Assembly (NCBI GenBank): GCA_002150815.3
Contig: NDFF03000385.1
Location: 1-64,000, forward strand
From: Grammothele lineata
Taxonomy: Eukaryota > Basidiomycota > Agaricomycetes > Polyporales > Polyporaceae
Reading direction: 5' to 3'
DNA: 64,000 bases
Shown: piece after piece, positions 44,401 through 55,488 of the stretch
How the letters are laid out: each line of letters begins with the position of its first letter
Position numbering within the stretch: position 1 is the first letter of the stretch
Translations under genes and position numbers: made by a program
The notes under the pieces: model-generated
What the model was told of the DNA's origin: nothing
Databases searched by the model: none
The model's input: the letters and a program-made list of their open reading frames with translations, nothing else

Positions 44401-45878
44401 TCAACCAAGGTATAGAGCTAGGAGCACCAACATCAATATCATACTACCGCCCTGGCTAGCGCTGAACGGTGGACGAGCTCGAGCGAACAGCGTAGCAGAT
44501 TGGCGATTAGCGGCGGGCGATTGGGCGGAGAGAAGGCCTGAGAGCAAAACGGGAACGGCGCAGAATCCAGGTGCGTCGAGCGGCCTGGACGGGTCACGCT
44601 GCCTCCCCAGGCCGAGGTCCCTGCCGAAGCGCGTTCGCGCGTGCGCACCCGTCGTCGAACCGGAATACTAAAAAGAAGGCGAGCTAGAGAGCGCGTGGCG
44701 CCGACAGAGTTCCCGTCGGAGGACATCCGGGACCAGCGTGGGCGTGCCTCGTGTCTATCTGTGGCCGGCGCGTGGGAGGGGTACGGAGGAAGAGCGAAGA
44801 GCGTACGCGGGGATCTCGGCCGTCCGAGAAGACTGAGAACTGAGAACGTAGTTCGGCTCGGGAGGGATTGGGATTCAGGGATCGTCGATGGCCTGGCGGG
44901 GACGCGAGCTCGAGAGGCCAAGAGAAAGTCGGAGACGCGTTGGCTCTAATCTTGTCAGTCGATGAGAAGCGCGGGTGGACGTCGGCTCTGTACGGAATGG
45001 CTCGTAGGACTCAATCGCACAGGTATGCGTGCAAACATCGAAGCTAGTCTGTGTGACCAGAGTCAGCGAGCTTTCATCCCAGTGCCGCGATCGATCGGCG
45101 CTCACCGAGATAATCTCCGTGCAAAGTAGGGGCCTGAACCCTAAGGCAACGAGCTGCAGCAGTCGGTGAATAGGATGTTGGTGTCGATCACGTAAGAGTA
45201 GACCTAATATACAAGCCCGATATTAGCATGGAAAGCGAACGCGATAGGTGAATGACTGCGCTGACACTTATGCGTCCCGCGAAAACGGAGCGCATCCGAC
45301 ATGAGAACGCGGCCTCGCGCACCGGCGCGCCGAACGTCGACACTTCCACTGCAAAGAGGCCGGCCAGTCACTAATTCACTCTGAAGAGTCTGCGTATAGG
45401 ATTCGTACCACTAACGCACGCTGGTGAACGCTCGACCCGCACATGGACTTCGTACTTATATCGGCTGCGTACTTGTCGGTAAGAGTGAAGGGCGAGGCGT
45501 TTACGATGGTTTGCTGGCATGCCGCCACATAGCAAATAGGAGCAAACAACGATCAGCCACATCTCGCGATCCGAAGCATTCCGAGACGTGACATAGCGCC
45601 CGTAATTTGAAGCTGCACTTTTCGTTGGCCTTCTCTGGTTCTTCAAGTTACGCAGTCCAACACAGCCGGAGTTGTAGAACATTTGACAAACGTACATACG
45701 TTCTGTCACACCCAACATCTTTGTCAACTACAGGTACCCATTCGTATTCCTTTCGCGCTTGCACTCAAGCGACGCGCGCTCCGAGTCCGTTTGGTGGTCT
45801 AATCGGAACAGACACCGCCGTCGACGGTATACTCGAAGGCCCCGTTGTCAGTTACGCCTCTTACAGCAGAACATAGAC
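41450..45878 (-). repeat. Duplicated block C', inverted
   Basis: Reverse complement of block C (24951-29545). It ends precisely in the copy of SDR5 intron 7 (GTCTATGTTC at 45878-45869 equals 24951-24960). The 378-codon minus-strand ORF at 42501-43637 is not kept open in block C, so I do not call it a gene. Confidence 0.8.
45799..45831 (-). pseudogene. Orphan last exon of an SDR gene
   Basis: 33 nt that translate to YTVDGGVCSD and a stop, differing from the SDR5 final exon by Phe to Ser, with the acceptor AG kept. Part of intron 7 precedes it up to 45878, where homology stops. No upstream SDR exons are present, so it marks a rearrangement breakpoint and is not a gene. Confidence 0.88.
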
Positions 45879-45885
45879 ACGAAGG

Positions 45886-46105
45886 GCACGACAGTCTGAG
45901 GCACCCGCGCGCGAACCCGTTCATTACCTCGCGGAGCATCCTCGAAGAAGATTCCGCAGGCACCGAGGCCTTGAGCGGGTACGTGGGTACGCGGGGGAAG
46001 GAGATCCCGCGGATGCCTGAATGAGCCTGAGGAGTCTCGAGAACTCGTCGAACACCTCGGGGCGAGACTCGGGAGCCACGTCCGGTTCCGAGCCGGATGT
46101 ATCAT
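45886..46105 (-). repeat. Fragment B' of block B, inverted
   Basis: About 220 bp that match 37395-37610 (and about 19830-20010) in inverted orientation, for example GGTTCGCGCGCGGGTGCCTC. It is joined on one side to block C' and on the other, at about 46105, to the 3' flank of Fbx3. Confidence 0.7.
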
Positions 46106-46629
46106 AATTCCATCGACAGCTTACGGAGCTTGCAGAACGGCGGTCGGTCTCGATTCCGGATATCATAGAGGCAAAGGTATTCACGACGAACATCACCGTA
46201 CAGTAGTACTCCATGAAAGCATCTGCATTCTGTGTCAGTCGTGCTGATATCTCCTTCAACCAATGACGAGTCAAGGAAACATGATCGCGTACCTGCTCGA
46301 ATGCCATCGGGATGCAATCTTCGACGTATCGAGTCGTTGATGCGGTGCTGGTGCCTCAGAGTTGTGGCTTCCGATAATTGAGCGTCGTGATCGTCAGTCG
46401 TCCCTGTTTCGAGAGCTGCGGGTACAGTTTCTCCACGTTTTCTAGGGAAGGCACAGACGGTATTATAAGTTCGACGGTCAAAGGAGGATCTAACGTCATA
46501 CACGTTTGAGCGTCCGGAGTGTCTATTCAACGTCCGCGCATCTGAAGCGAACGTACCTTCCTCAGCATGACCGTCCAGAACCCCCGCGTCCGCCTCCATC
46601 TCTGCCATGTTCAGCCTCAGTGGGGTGTA

Positions 46630-46646
46630 CATCAGGAAAAACTCGG
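46630..46646 (+). repeat. Left terminal inverted repeat of the Plavaka-type element
   Basis: CATCAGGAAAAACTCGG, matching 16 of 17 bases of the inverted right end. It could be counted as starting two bases earlier if the flanking TA belongs to the element. Confidence 0.85.
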
Positions 46647-47323
46647 TTTCCTAAGCGGCCCTCAATTAGTTAAGTCCCGAACTAATCGAGATAATCGTCA
46701 CTATCCGTCACTCACCGTCACTAAAGGGCAGGTACAATGTAGGTCATATAGGTCGGTGTTTAAAAGTGGCACAACACCGCTGCGCCGAGAGTGAGAGAGA
46801 AGGGGAGAGAGGCATAGACGAGATGAGACGGAGGAAGCAGTGAATGCAGGCTCGAAGCTGGGGGCGCGCTGCACCACCCGCGCGCCTATGCAGCGTTTCT
46901 CTAGCGTCGGTCATGCCTTGTCTCGTCTGCGCAGGTGGTGGCTTCTCAATGTAAGGTATAAGCACCATCGTGATTGTTACGTATGACTGCGATGTCATTA
47001 ATGCGCCCCTTTTCTCGTTATTTTGGCTGCGCTTTGGCTTCCGACGACTGAGCTTGGTGCGATAGTACACAGCACTAGGCGCCCACAACACGGTGGTTGA
47101 ACGTGTGCTCGTACTGTCATGCGCTGCCATCGTACGCACCTCAATCCGATTTCTCTGGATGCTTCAACACCACATATGTATTCTGCACGATTACTGGAGG
47201 TATCACACAGCAGGATAGATGTGGACAATTCCATTGGTACCGAGCATAGTCGGACGACGCTGGCGCAGCCACTCAGGCTAGTACATTAAGATTGAGTCAT
47301 GTAAGATAGTAGTAGACGAGTCT

Positions 47324-50300
47324 TTAATACAGCAGCTTGTAGGTATATCTATCCGCAAACGCATTTACATAGAATGTAGGGCAGAGCTCGAGTACATTGC
47401 TGCTGGTCCATTCACGCGGGGCGACAGGTCCAAAGTGAGGGTACAGATGGCAGCTGCGCTCGAGAGTATCTACTGCAACGACGCTGGCGAGGCGAGAACC
47501 ATTACGAATGGAACGTGTGGCTTTGTACAAGCCGTGGTCCAGCTCCGGATCCTTGGCGAGCGTGAACCATTCGATGTATGCGAGGTGCTGTGGACGATCA
47601 GCAGCAGGTATCCTCGCAAACAGGCTGTCTGCAGCTCGAGGGGGGATTCGAAATACGACTCGCACCTGACCCACCCCGAATCCTACAATAGTACATCATC
47701 AGAGCGAGACACGTTACGAGGACAACAGAAGCGTACGATGTATACCACGCTGAGCCGAGCCATCTCCACTGTCCACCTGAGGAGCATTGCGTACAAGCAC
47801 TGTGTCAAAGCGCCCCGGAACGTCGTTACCGTGCTTATTCTTTCGGCTGGGGCGAGCGTGAACGACGTCACGGACCTCTGTGCCGTCGGAAGCGATGCCG
47901 TGAGGATCTTGTATCCAGAACTTGACTTTGTGATACACAGGGATCTTGCTGAATGGAAAGAAGATGCCGGCCGATGCATGCTCTACTTGTGCGGGGGTAA
48001 GAGAAGGGTTGTTGATGGCAACGACGAACCGCGCAAGCGCGTCACGGAAAATGGTGGCACCATACTGAGAGGCGATGTCGGACATCTTGACGGCGAGTAC
48101 CGAAGGGTGCCGGGTCATCTCTATGCGCGCCTTCTTAGGTCGAGAGTCAATGGGCTCACGCGGACGCCCACCGCGGCGGACACGCGCTGTTTGCGATTCG
48201 GCGGCAGACGGACCGGGACCAGACGCGTCTTCCCTAGTAGCTAGACGGCTGCTCTGACCAGTAGCTGCGCGAACAGATGCGTCCGGTGCGCCGCGCGATG
48301 CCACAAGTGGCGAAGCAGTGGATCCCGCCACAGCTGGCGGACCGGTATGGGGTGACTCGGAGGGCCGCGGTGTTAGCGTGTTGGCGTGGGGTGGGACGCG
48401 AGTGTTCTCGCTGGCCACCACTGGACCCGGTGCGCGCGGGACGACTTCACGCACTGTATTGGGAGCGGGTGGCGCTGTGAGTTCAGGTGCACTGATAGCG
48501 GGTGCGCGAGGGACATCGGGTGCGCGAGGGACAGTGGGCGCGCCAGGAACAGCGGATGCTTCCTGTGGCTGCGCAGTTGAACGCTGCAATGATGCACGCC
48601 GTGCCTCATCCTGAGAGAAAATAGTGGGAGTGTCAGACATACAACAGTTGAGATCATACAACATACGTGGTAACACACCTGCGCAAGGCGCCATTCGACA
48701 AACTTCTCGTGGCGCTGGACCTTCTCTTTGCGTTCCAACCACACAGTCATCTGCGCGAGCTCATCCTTTTTGTTCGTTGCACGATATGCGTTTTTGGTGA
48801 AGTCGATATGAAGGCGCTCAGAATACTGTGTATCGTAGTTGTCTGTTGTTCCGAAGAGCTCGATCGAGCGGCGGTAGTGGTCGAGGGAGTGAAGCTTTGG
48901 TAGATGAAAATGATCACGGATACCCAGGTCGACGAAGACAGACTTGTTCGCATGAAACGAACACAGAGCATCGTCGAGGAGTCGGAGAGTGTCGGATGTA
49001 TGGGTGGCATACTGGGCAAGGTACAAGAAGTCGAGTAAGGCGCGTGTTGCACGGACCAATCGTACGGACGACATGCCACCAGGAAGAGGTAGACCGATGA
49101 TGAGGCCGAGCAGGATACGGCACATGTCTTGGTGCTCTTTGCCAGTGACATGGGAGAGCGACGAGATCCCCTTCGCGAAGTGACGGAGATTGTGGTTGGG
49201 CGGCAGGCGGCGACAGCGTGCATCTATCTCATCCGCGCCGTAAGCTTCGATCAGCCACGCAATGAGGTGCTTGACGACTCCCTGGTAGAGTTGATGGAGG
49301 ATGTCGGGGGTGATGGAAAGGAAGATGTTGGTGTACGGGAGAGACTCCCAAAAGGGGTGGAAAAGCGGCTTGATACCCGCCTCACGACATGCCCGAGTGA
49401 AGGCGCGAGGTCCATCATCGAGAGCAGACAGGGCATCAAGCACCTTGCCCAAATCACGGAGTGCTGGTGAGGAAGTTGGATCAAAATCGTTGCCGACTTC
49501 ATTACGTGGGATGGGACACTTCGGGCACTCGCCCGTCTTGCATCCTGTGACGAGGACTTGTTCCGGGTAGTCTCCAATGTACACTGCGAGGATAGGGTGG
49601 CCGCGGTACACCTTGTCATCACCGCTGCGAAGGTTGAGTCCAGTTGAGCCAGCGGAAGCGAGAGGAGAAAGAACGCGTGTCATGCAAGCGTGGAAGAGAT
49701 TTGCCAGCGTACGACGCCGAGCAGCTTTGTTTGTGATGTGCAAGAGGCGGGAGGTGGGAAGGTAAGCGAGAAGGATCTGTCCACGGCGGGAGGGCTTGCA
49801 GCGAACTTCCTTGGGCAAGTTGCCTAGCGTCATGTAGACGGGGTACGCCGTCTTGTTTCCGATGAGCGTGAGCTGGGTCTTATCCGAGCTGATGATGATG
49901 GGAACCACAGTTGCGCCAGGGTGGTCCTTCTCTAGCTGCTTCTGGATGTGGGTTTGAAAACGTAGCTAGTACGATGGAGTGCGTATAACATACCTGTGTA
50001 GCCCACCACCATTTGCCCGTATTCATATCGAAATACACTCTCGTCTGCTTGTCCGAAGCCGTGTAATGACGTTCGGGCACCAGGAGCAACAGCGGAGCGA
50101 ATTCTGGATCCCCGAAGAGCGCCTCGATGCACTTGATGATGTCACGGAAGAACACTTCGAAGGCTTCACCCGCAACGACTATTTCATGACGCTGAAAGCG
50201 AGGGCGTGCAGAGGGGAGCTGGGTATCGATGATGTGATTGAGCTCCTTCGATGTGCGGTAGGACAGCGCAAGCCGTTCCGCAACCTGTATATACCCCGGT

Positions 50301-51155
50301 GTGTCAAGCGTGAGCAATAGGACAGAAAACGAATCGAGCACATTAACACACCTCTTCGATTGCGAGGAGGTCAGAAAATGCGGTTGAACCTGATCCTCTC
50401 AGCTTTGCCCATCGTGCCACCTCCCAGTCAACCTTAGATGAGAACGGAGCATAGGGGTTGAGGGATGGACGCGAGTCGGAAGTGAGGGTGGCCTGATACG
50501 TCTCATAGCTAGATATTGATGGTGTGCTGCCATCACGACGCTGTGAGGCGTTGTCGGAAGGGCATGTTGCCACAGGCGAACCCGCTTGCGGACTTGGAAA
50601 AGGTACTTGAAACGTCTGCCTACGAACCTCCGCTTCGATGTGATCACGACGAGTAGAGGAAGGGAGGGTAGGCGTGTTATCTGTGTCTATGTCCATTGCC
50701 TGAGGGGTAGGATCTGGAGCTGCGGAGGGACTGTGGCTTGCAGCTGATGGCTGTGGCTCCCAGCTAGCCGGCAATGTTGCGTGGTCGTCGTCCTCATCTT
50801 CGTCGGACGACTCTGCAGCCGGATCAGACGAGCTCGATGTATGTGGATCTTCAAAGTCTTCTGCTGTGTAATCGCCAAAGAAATCTCCCTCAAACGCTAT
50901 CGGACTGGCATCGAGGTCAAGGGCTTGGAAGTCGAAGTGGGGAAGGGATGAAGGAGGGGGCTGAGGTGCTGGATGGGCTATCACGCGGCGCTGACTCGAC
51001 GCAGCCAACGCAGCACGCTGTTCTTCACGTGCCCTCACACACGCTGGTTTTCGTGTTTGAGCCAAATGTTTCGCAAGACCGGACGGCGTAAAATCGGAAC
51101 GGCCGCAACCTAGACAAGTAGGGGTGGAAAGCGGAGCGTTGGGAGCGAGCGACAT
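47324..51155 (-). CDS. Plavaka-type transposase
   Basis: Model complement(join(47324..47682,47749..48610,48679..49941,49994..50284,50352..51155)), 1,192 aa, all introns GT-AG, no stops. The N-terminus (about residues 14-39) has a zinc-finger-like CLGCGRSDFTPSGLAKHL followed by a further Cys, typical of these proteins and probably DNA-binding. An acidic Ser/Pro-rich linker precedes the catalytic region, which includes PIIISSDKTQLT (about residue 380), GNKTAYPVYMTLGNLPKEVR, and VLVTGCKTGECPKCPIPRNE. The Pro/Ala-rich segment in exon 4 links to a conserved C-terminal domain (VRVVFRIPP, AYIEWFTLAKDPE, FGPVAPREWTSSNVLE). It would cut and join the element ends in the nucleus. The start is the Met just before the finger; an upstream Met at 51236 is possible. 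A divergent cargo gene starts 390 bp away. Confidence 0.9.
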
Positions 51156-51545
51156 GGCGGATATTGACACAGCGGATATCGCACAGCAGTCGCCAGGCTC
51201 GCCAGCTGCTGAGTCAACACCCTGTCGACCCGCCAACCCGCCGCGGCGCCCTTATCTCGTGGACGGGCAGGAGATTATCCACGGCGCCCGGCTTAGTGGT
51301 TTCAAGCTAGATTCCAAGGAAACTGCCTAGAGACCTGATTGGGTCTGGGCGAACGGGGGGCTGAAGGAACTGTACAGATCCAAATTCAAAGTCAGCTAGG
51401 GCGTCGGTGACGCGGCCAGGTAGCACTCTTACCCTTCATCCCTTCCATTACTGTCCTCCCCGAGCAACCCTGGTGGTCGCTCTCTCCAGTCATTTTACTG
51501 CTCCCCTTGGCACTTTAAACCACACCCTTTCCTATCCTGTTTACA
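51156..51545. promoter_or_regulatory. Divergent promoter between transposase and cargo gene
   Basis: 390 bp separate the two outward-facing start codons, so both genes of the element are probably driven from one bidirectional region. C-rich stretches occur near 51420-51540. No clear TATA box was found on either strand. Confidence 0.5.
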
Positions 51546-54500
51546 ATGTCAGCACGTCGCACGCGCACGGCCGCTAAGACTGCTATGCCCCCACCTGTAC
51601 ATATTCCAGCGGCTACTCTCCCGGGGAGAGAAACATTCGACACCAGTCACACGCCTCTTCAAGCCCCAGCCCAGGCTATAAGCCAGTCGAAGAGGAGGTC
51701 CCTGGCTGACAGTCAGCTTTCAGGTAACTGCACACCGGCATTACAGTTAGCATACTAGAAAGCTTACACAATCATTACTAGACGGGTCGTTGAACAGCTC
51801 TTCAACTAGCAGCGCGGACTTAACCGGCGGGGGGACACAACTAGGAACGTCACAACGTCAGTCGAAGATCAAAGCGTTGGACAAGAAAGGTGAGTACGGA
51901 CCACAGAGAAGTCCGAGGCCGGTGCGGCGTCTGACCATAGTCATAGTCTGGAATGTTGATGGACCGACTTCACGCAAGCGTGCGAACTCCGTGGCTGTTG
52001 ATGTTCACACTGCTTCTGTTGACACAAAGCGAGCCAAGACCCAACAAGGATCGTCGACCAGCGCACATGGTGAGTCCGACCTGCCAGGCCCTCCTCAAAA
52101 TCGTTGTTGTTAACGCACTGTTTGCCATGTAGCTGCGAACGGCGCTGCCCTTGAGTATGAAGGAACATCTACGCCAATGGCGTCGGCGCAAGGCAACAAA
52201 GCGCGCGTCAAGCCTCGTCCACGCAGCAGGCGGTCGGCGACTAATAGTGGTACTACTGTGCTGTTTTATATGTGTATAACTCGCTAACAATAAATGTCAG
52301 CATCCAAGTCAAGCAGTGCACACAACAATGTCGACATCGACATACCTGTCGAGCAGTCGGACAGTGGACCGGATGAGCCCTTGGCCCAACGCCGGCGGTC
52401 AACCCGCAACAGTACAGCCAATCTGCCGGGTGCTCATGTGCCCAGTGTCGCTCCCAGTGAGGCTCCAGCAGGCCAAACTGTGACGGCATCAGCCAATGCG
52501 ACCGGTACGTATGCCACAAGCATACGACTTTTTTGATGTTGAGACTTACGAGGACACTGCTTAGTATCAACGGCACCCAAGAGCCGCCGCCTCTTGGTCC
52601 TTTCTAAGCTCGGCCGTGGCAGAGCTGCTACTGATGGCGACTCTGACGACTCTGACGCTGTCCTAATTGACGACGAGTTCGACGACGATGACGCTGACTA
52701 TTCTGAAGAAGATCTCCCATCAGAAACGGAGGCGGATGCCCTCGCGGCCGCTCTTGCTGCAGAGGTAACACCTGAGGCTTACCTCGTATCATCGAGGAGG
52801 ATGCTGATTCGCAACTACGCAGGCTCCTGAGTGGCATATGGTTGAGTCGTCGGCGAAGGGTAAGGGAAAGGCGAGACTCACAGACACGATGGACGATGTT
52901 CCTCGGCTACAGCTCAACGCACTCGACGAGGAATCAGATGGCTCCGGCTCGGAGTTTATTCCTGAAGAAGACGAGCGCGAAGACGAGCGCGACGCCGAAG
53001 AGAATGAGCATGATAGGGACATGGAGGTTGAAGAAGTGCAGCCCGTGCGGCGAGGGAAGGCGAAGCAGAGCGGACGTGGCAAGGCTCAGAATAAGGTTTG
53101 TCAACCGTGCGGCTTCTTCTCTGTCACACTCTCACGCCGTCCCGTGCAGGCGCAGCCCACAGCGCGTCAGCAACTCGAAGTGCGTGTCCTTTTCTTCTCT
53201 ATTTGTCCGCTATTTACAGCTGGCTCGGTGTCGTTCTTCTCTTCCAGCGTCCTGTCTGGCACGATGCCTCCGCCGTCGCGCAGTCCTCCGCCGCGTCCCT
53301 TGCCCGACTTCCCCAGGCCGGCCATGCCCCATCCACTTCGAACGTCGTCTTCGTCATCGACAACGACGGTGTGGCAGCCCCACCGAGTCCCCATGTAACT
53401 CCTCCGACCACAGTCGCCGCGGCGCCGCCAGTTGTCCCCCACGCTGCCCCGCCAGTCGTCCCCCACGCTGCCCCGCCAGTCGTTCCACAAGCCGCCCCGC
53501 CAGTCGTACAGCAAGCCGCCCCGCCAGTCGTACAGCAAGCCGCCCCGCCAGTCATACAGCAGGCCGTCCCACCAGCCGTTCCACAGGCTATTCCGCCGGC
53601 TCCTACCCCTGCCCCGGTCCCCACTGCTCCGATAGTCGTCGCGCACGTGGCCCCCGCCCCCATGGTTCCGCAGGTTGTGCCCGCCGTGCTGCAAGCCGCA
53701 CCAGCGATGCTCGGCAATGCTGTCCCAGGTCCTACGCAAGGTATCTTCGCTCCTCCGACTCACCCTGCTGTTGCTCCGGCCCCGGTATACCAGCTCATCT
53801 TGCCCGCCCAACCTGGCGGTGTTCTCGCCCTGAATCATCAAGTTCCTGTCATCCGCGCGACGGCCAAGCGTGCTATCTCGAAGATGGAAGGCCATCAGGC
53901 ATTCGATTCGGCATTCCCCCCTCCCCTCGTCGTGCAGGATTGGGCCGAAAGAGACCTGAAGGAGAGCGCCTTGGAGCTTGGGCATGATGCCTTGCATGAG
54001 CAGCTCAACACGGACCACGCGCTCCTGCAAGCACTCGCCAGCATAGTGAGTCGCTTATTACCATAACACGAGTTGTTCTAAGCCCTCTCTCGTCTACTCA
54101 GCCGAAACAGCGTGCCAGCACCTTCCGTGGTATGGTGAAGGACCGAGTCAGTGCGGGCGTAACGGCTCACTACCGGATCGAAGCCGGCACATGTGTACCC
54201 CTCATCCAGCACCTCCAGCGATATTTGGGGTACGTCTATAGGCTCGACAACCAGGTACGTCGTGAAATCGTTTCTCAGCTATGCGCCATGTTCAACGCCG
54301 CTGCCCTCGTTCGGCTATTCCCCTTTGCTTAGGGGAACCCAACTTGGTCGCAACCATACGGCCACCCCATCATTACGAATGTGTTGCGGACTGCGTTCTT
54401 CTCGGGAACGTCATCTCTGTCGACTAGGCACGCCGACAAGTTCGTCTCGTCGTTACCTCAGCAGCCTGATCAGAGGGAGATCCCTATGCCCCTCCTCGCC

Positions 54501-54898
54501 CTCCTCGCCACAGCAGTAAGTGAATGCAATTATTGCTCGAACTCACTCTAACTCGTGATTATGATACTATCTAGGTCCATGCCTCGCTCGACGAGTGGAA
54601 AGATGGCGAGTATAAGGCTGTCACCTTCTCGGTAGATGCCTACCTCGATGTGTACAACGAGCACATCGTCCTCCTGGAAGCCATCAAGAAGAACAACCTC
54701 CGTGCCTATCATACTATGATGCACCGCTTGTACGCTGCTGCCAGGTATGTCTGCCCCCCTACAGTGTGGCAAATTACATTGACACTCGTTCGGAATAGTG
54801 GAAATGCTCCCGTTGCTGCACCCGGCGGTAACATCAACGGCGCCGGTGCAGGTGCGCTCGCTCACGTGAACATCGCGGGCATGGATGTGGGTAATTAG
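51546..54898 (+). CDS. DUF6532-like protein carried by the transposon
   Basis: Model of 13 exons: join(51546..51723,51782..51889,51947..52069,52133..52246,52301..52504,52565..52764,52823..53095,53150..53179,53248..54045,54102..54254,54333..54515,54575..54744,54799..54898), 877 aa, every junction GT-AG and in phase. The N-terminal third is basic/Ser-rich and looks disordered with possible nuclear-localisation clusters (SRKRANS, RRRSTRNS). An acidic part (DEFDDDDADYSEEDLPSE) follows, then a Val-Pro-Ala repeat array (AAPPVVPH/AAPPVVQQ units) in exon 9. The C-terminal globular part (about residues 590-860; HPIITNVLRTAFF, LLALLATAVHASLDEWKDGE, YNEHIVLLEAI) resembles DUF6532 of basidiomycetes. Function unknown; it may assist transposition or be cargo. 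No nuclease or polymerase motif is seen. Confidence 0.78.
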
Positions 54899-55469
54899 AA
54901 CCGAGACTGTCACACACATGCTCCGAGCCATGGACACATTCGCGCCTACTGGCGCGTGTTCGTATCTACTGGACATGCTGTAGTGCAGTGTCCTGGCTAT
55001 CCGTGTCGCTCGCTACCAAACCCGGCTGACCTACGCCGCCGTCGCTCGTTTACTGCCTAACTCTTGTCGCTCGCTACGCCTACCGCACCACTCTCATTAA
55101 TCATGCTCTGCTAGAGGTAGATTAGTCATTGTGTTACGTTCAGATGCGTCCGCATTACCGTCGTCGTGGTATTCCGTAGGCCTGCCGTTGATGCCGTCGC
55201 ATGTATTGTTCTGTACACCTCACTCGCAATATATTGCCGCTAATCTCATCTTCCCGCGTGATAAACATCAGATAAACTGGCCCTATAATCCATCTATACT
55301 TCAGCTCAATTACCCCTACTAGCCTCACTGATTAACCCGGCTCTAAGCCATGATAAGAGAGTCTAATGGCCCTTCTGCTCTCTCGTTATCTGGAGACTAA
55401 GCAAATGAGACTAATCGACTAATTTCCCTCATTATGGCTCATGAGCCTACATTATCACTCATTCGTGAC

Positions 55470-55486
55470 CCGGGTTTTTCCTGATG
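55470..55486 (-). repeat. Right terminal inverted repeat of the Plavaka-type element
   Basis: Read inward on the minus strand as CATCAGGAAAAACCCGG; TA follows outside at 55487-55488, then the Fbx3 exon 2 sequence. Confidence 0.85.
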
Positions 55487-55488
55487 TA

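Larger units (their letters stand above)
46630..55486 (-). mobile_element. 8.9-kb Plavaka-type DNA transposon with cargo gene
   Basis: The 17-bp ends CATCAGGAAAAACTCGG (46630-46646) and, inverted, CATCAGGAAAAACCCGG (55486-55470) differ at one base. TA flanks both sides (46628-46629 and 55487-55488), and the paralogous Fbx2 has no insertion. It contains two divergent, fully open multi-exon genes, the transposase and a DUF6532-like protein, separated by 390 bp. The rest (46647-47323 and 54899-55469) has no ORF of note, with short TAATCGA/CACTCA-like subterminal motifs near both ends. Plavaka elements are assigned to the EnSpm/CACTA (CMC) superfamily in repeat classifications, where 2-3-bp duplications are usual, in line with TA here. 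Intact coding and near-identical ends suggest recent activity. Confidence 0.88.

Noticed and set aside
47435..48244. 269-codon plus-strand ORF
   Set aside because: Lies opposite exons 4 and 5 of the transposase, whose minus-strand frame has clear family motifs; the plus-strand ORF is a shadow.
52842..53987. 381-codon plus-strand ORF and antisense ORFs at 53167-54030
   Set aside because: They overlap exon 7-9 of the DUF6532-like gene in other frames; long open frames arise from the Val-Pro-Ala repeat array.
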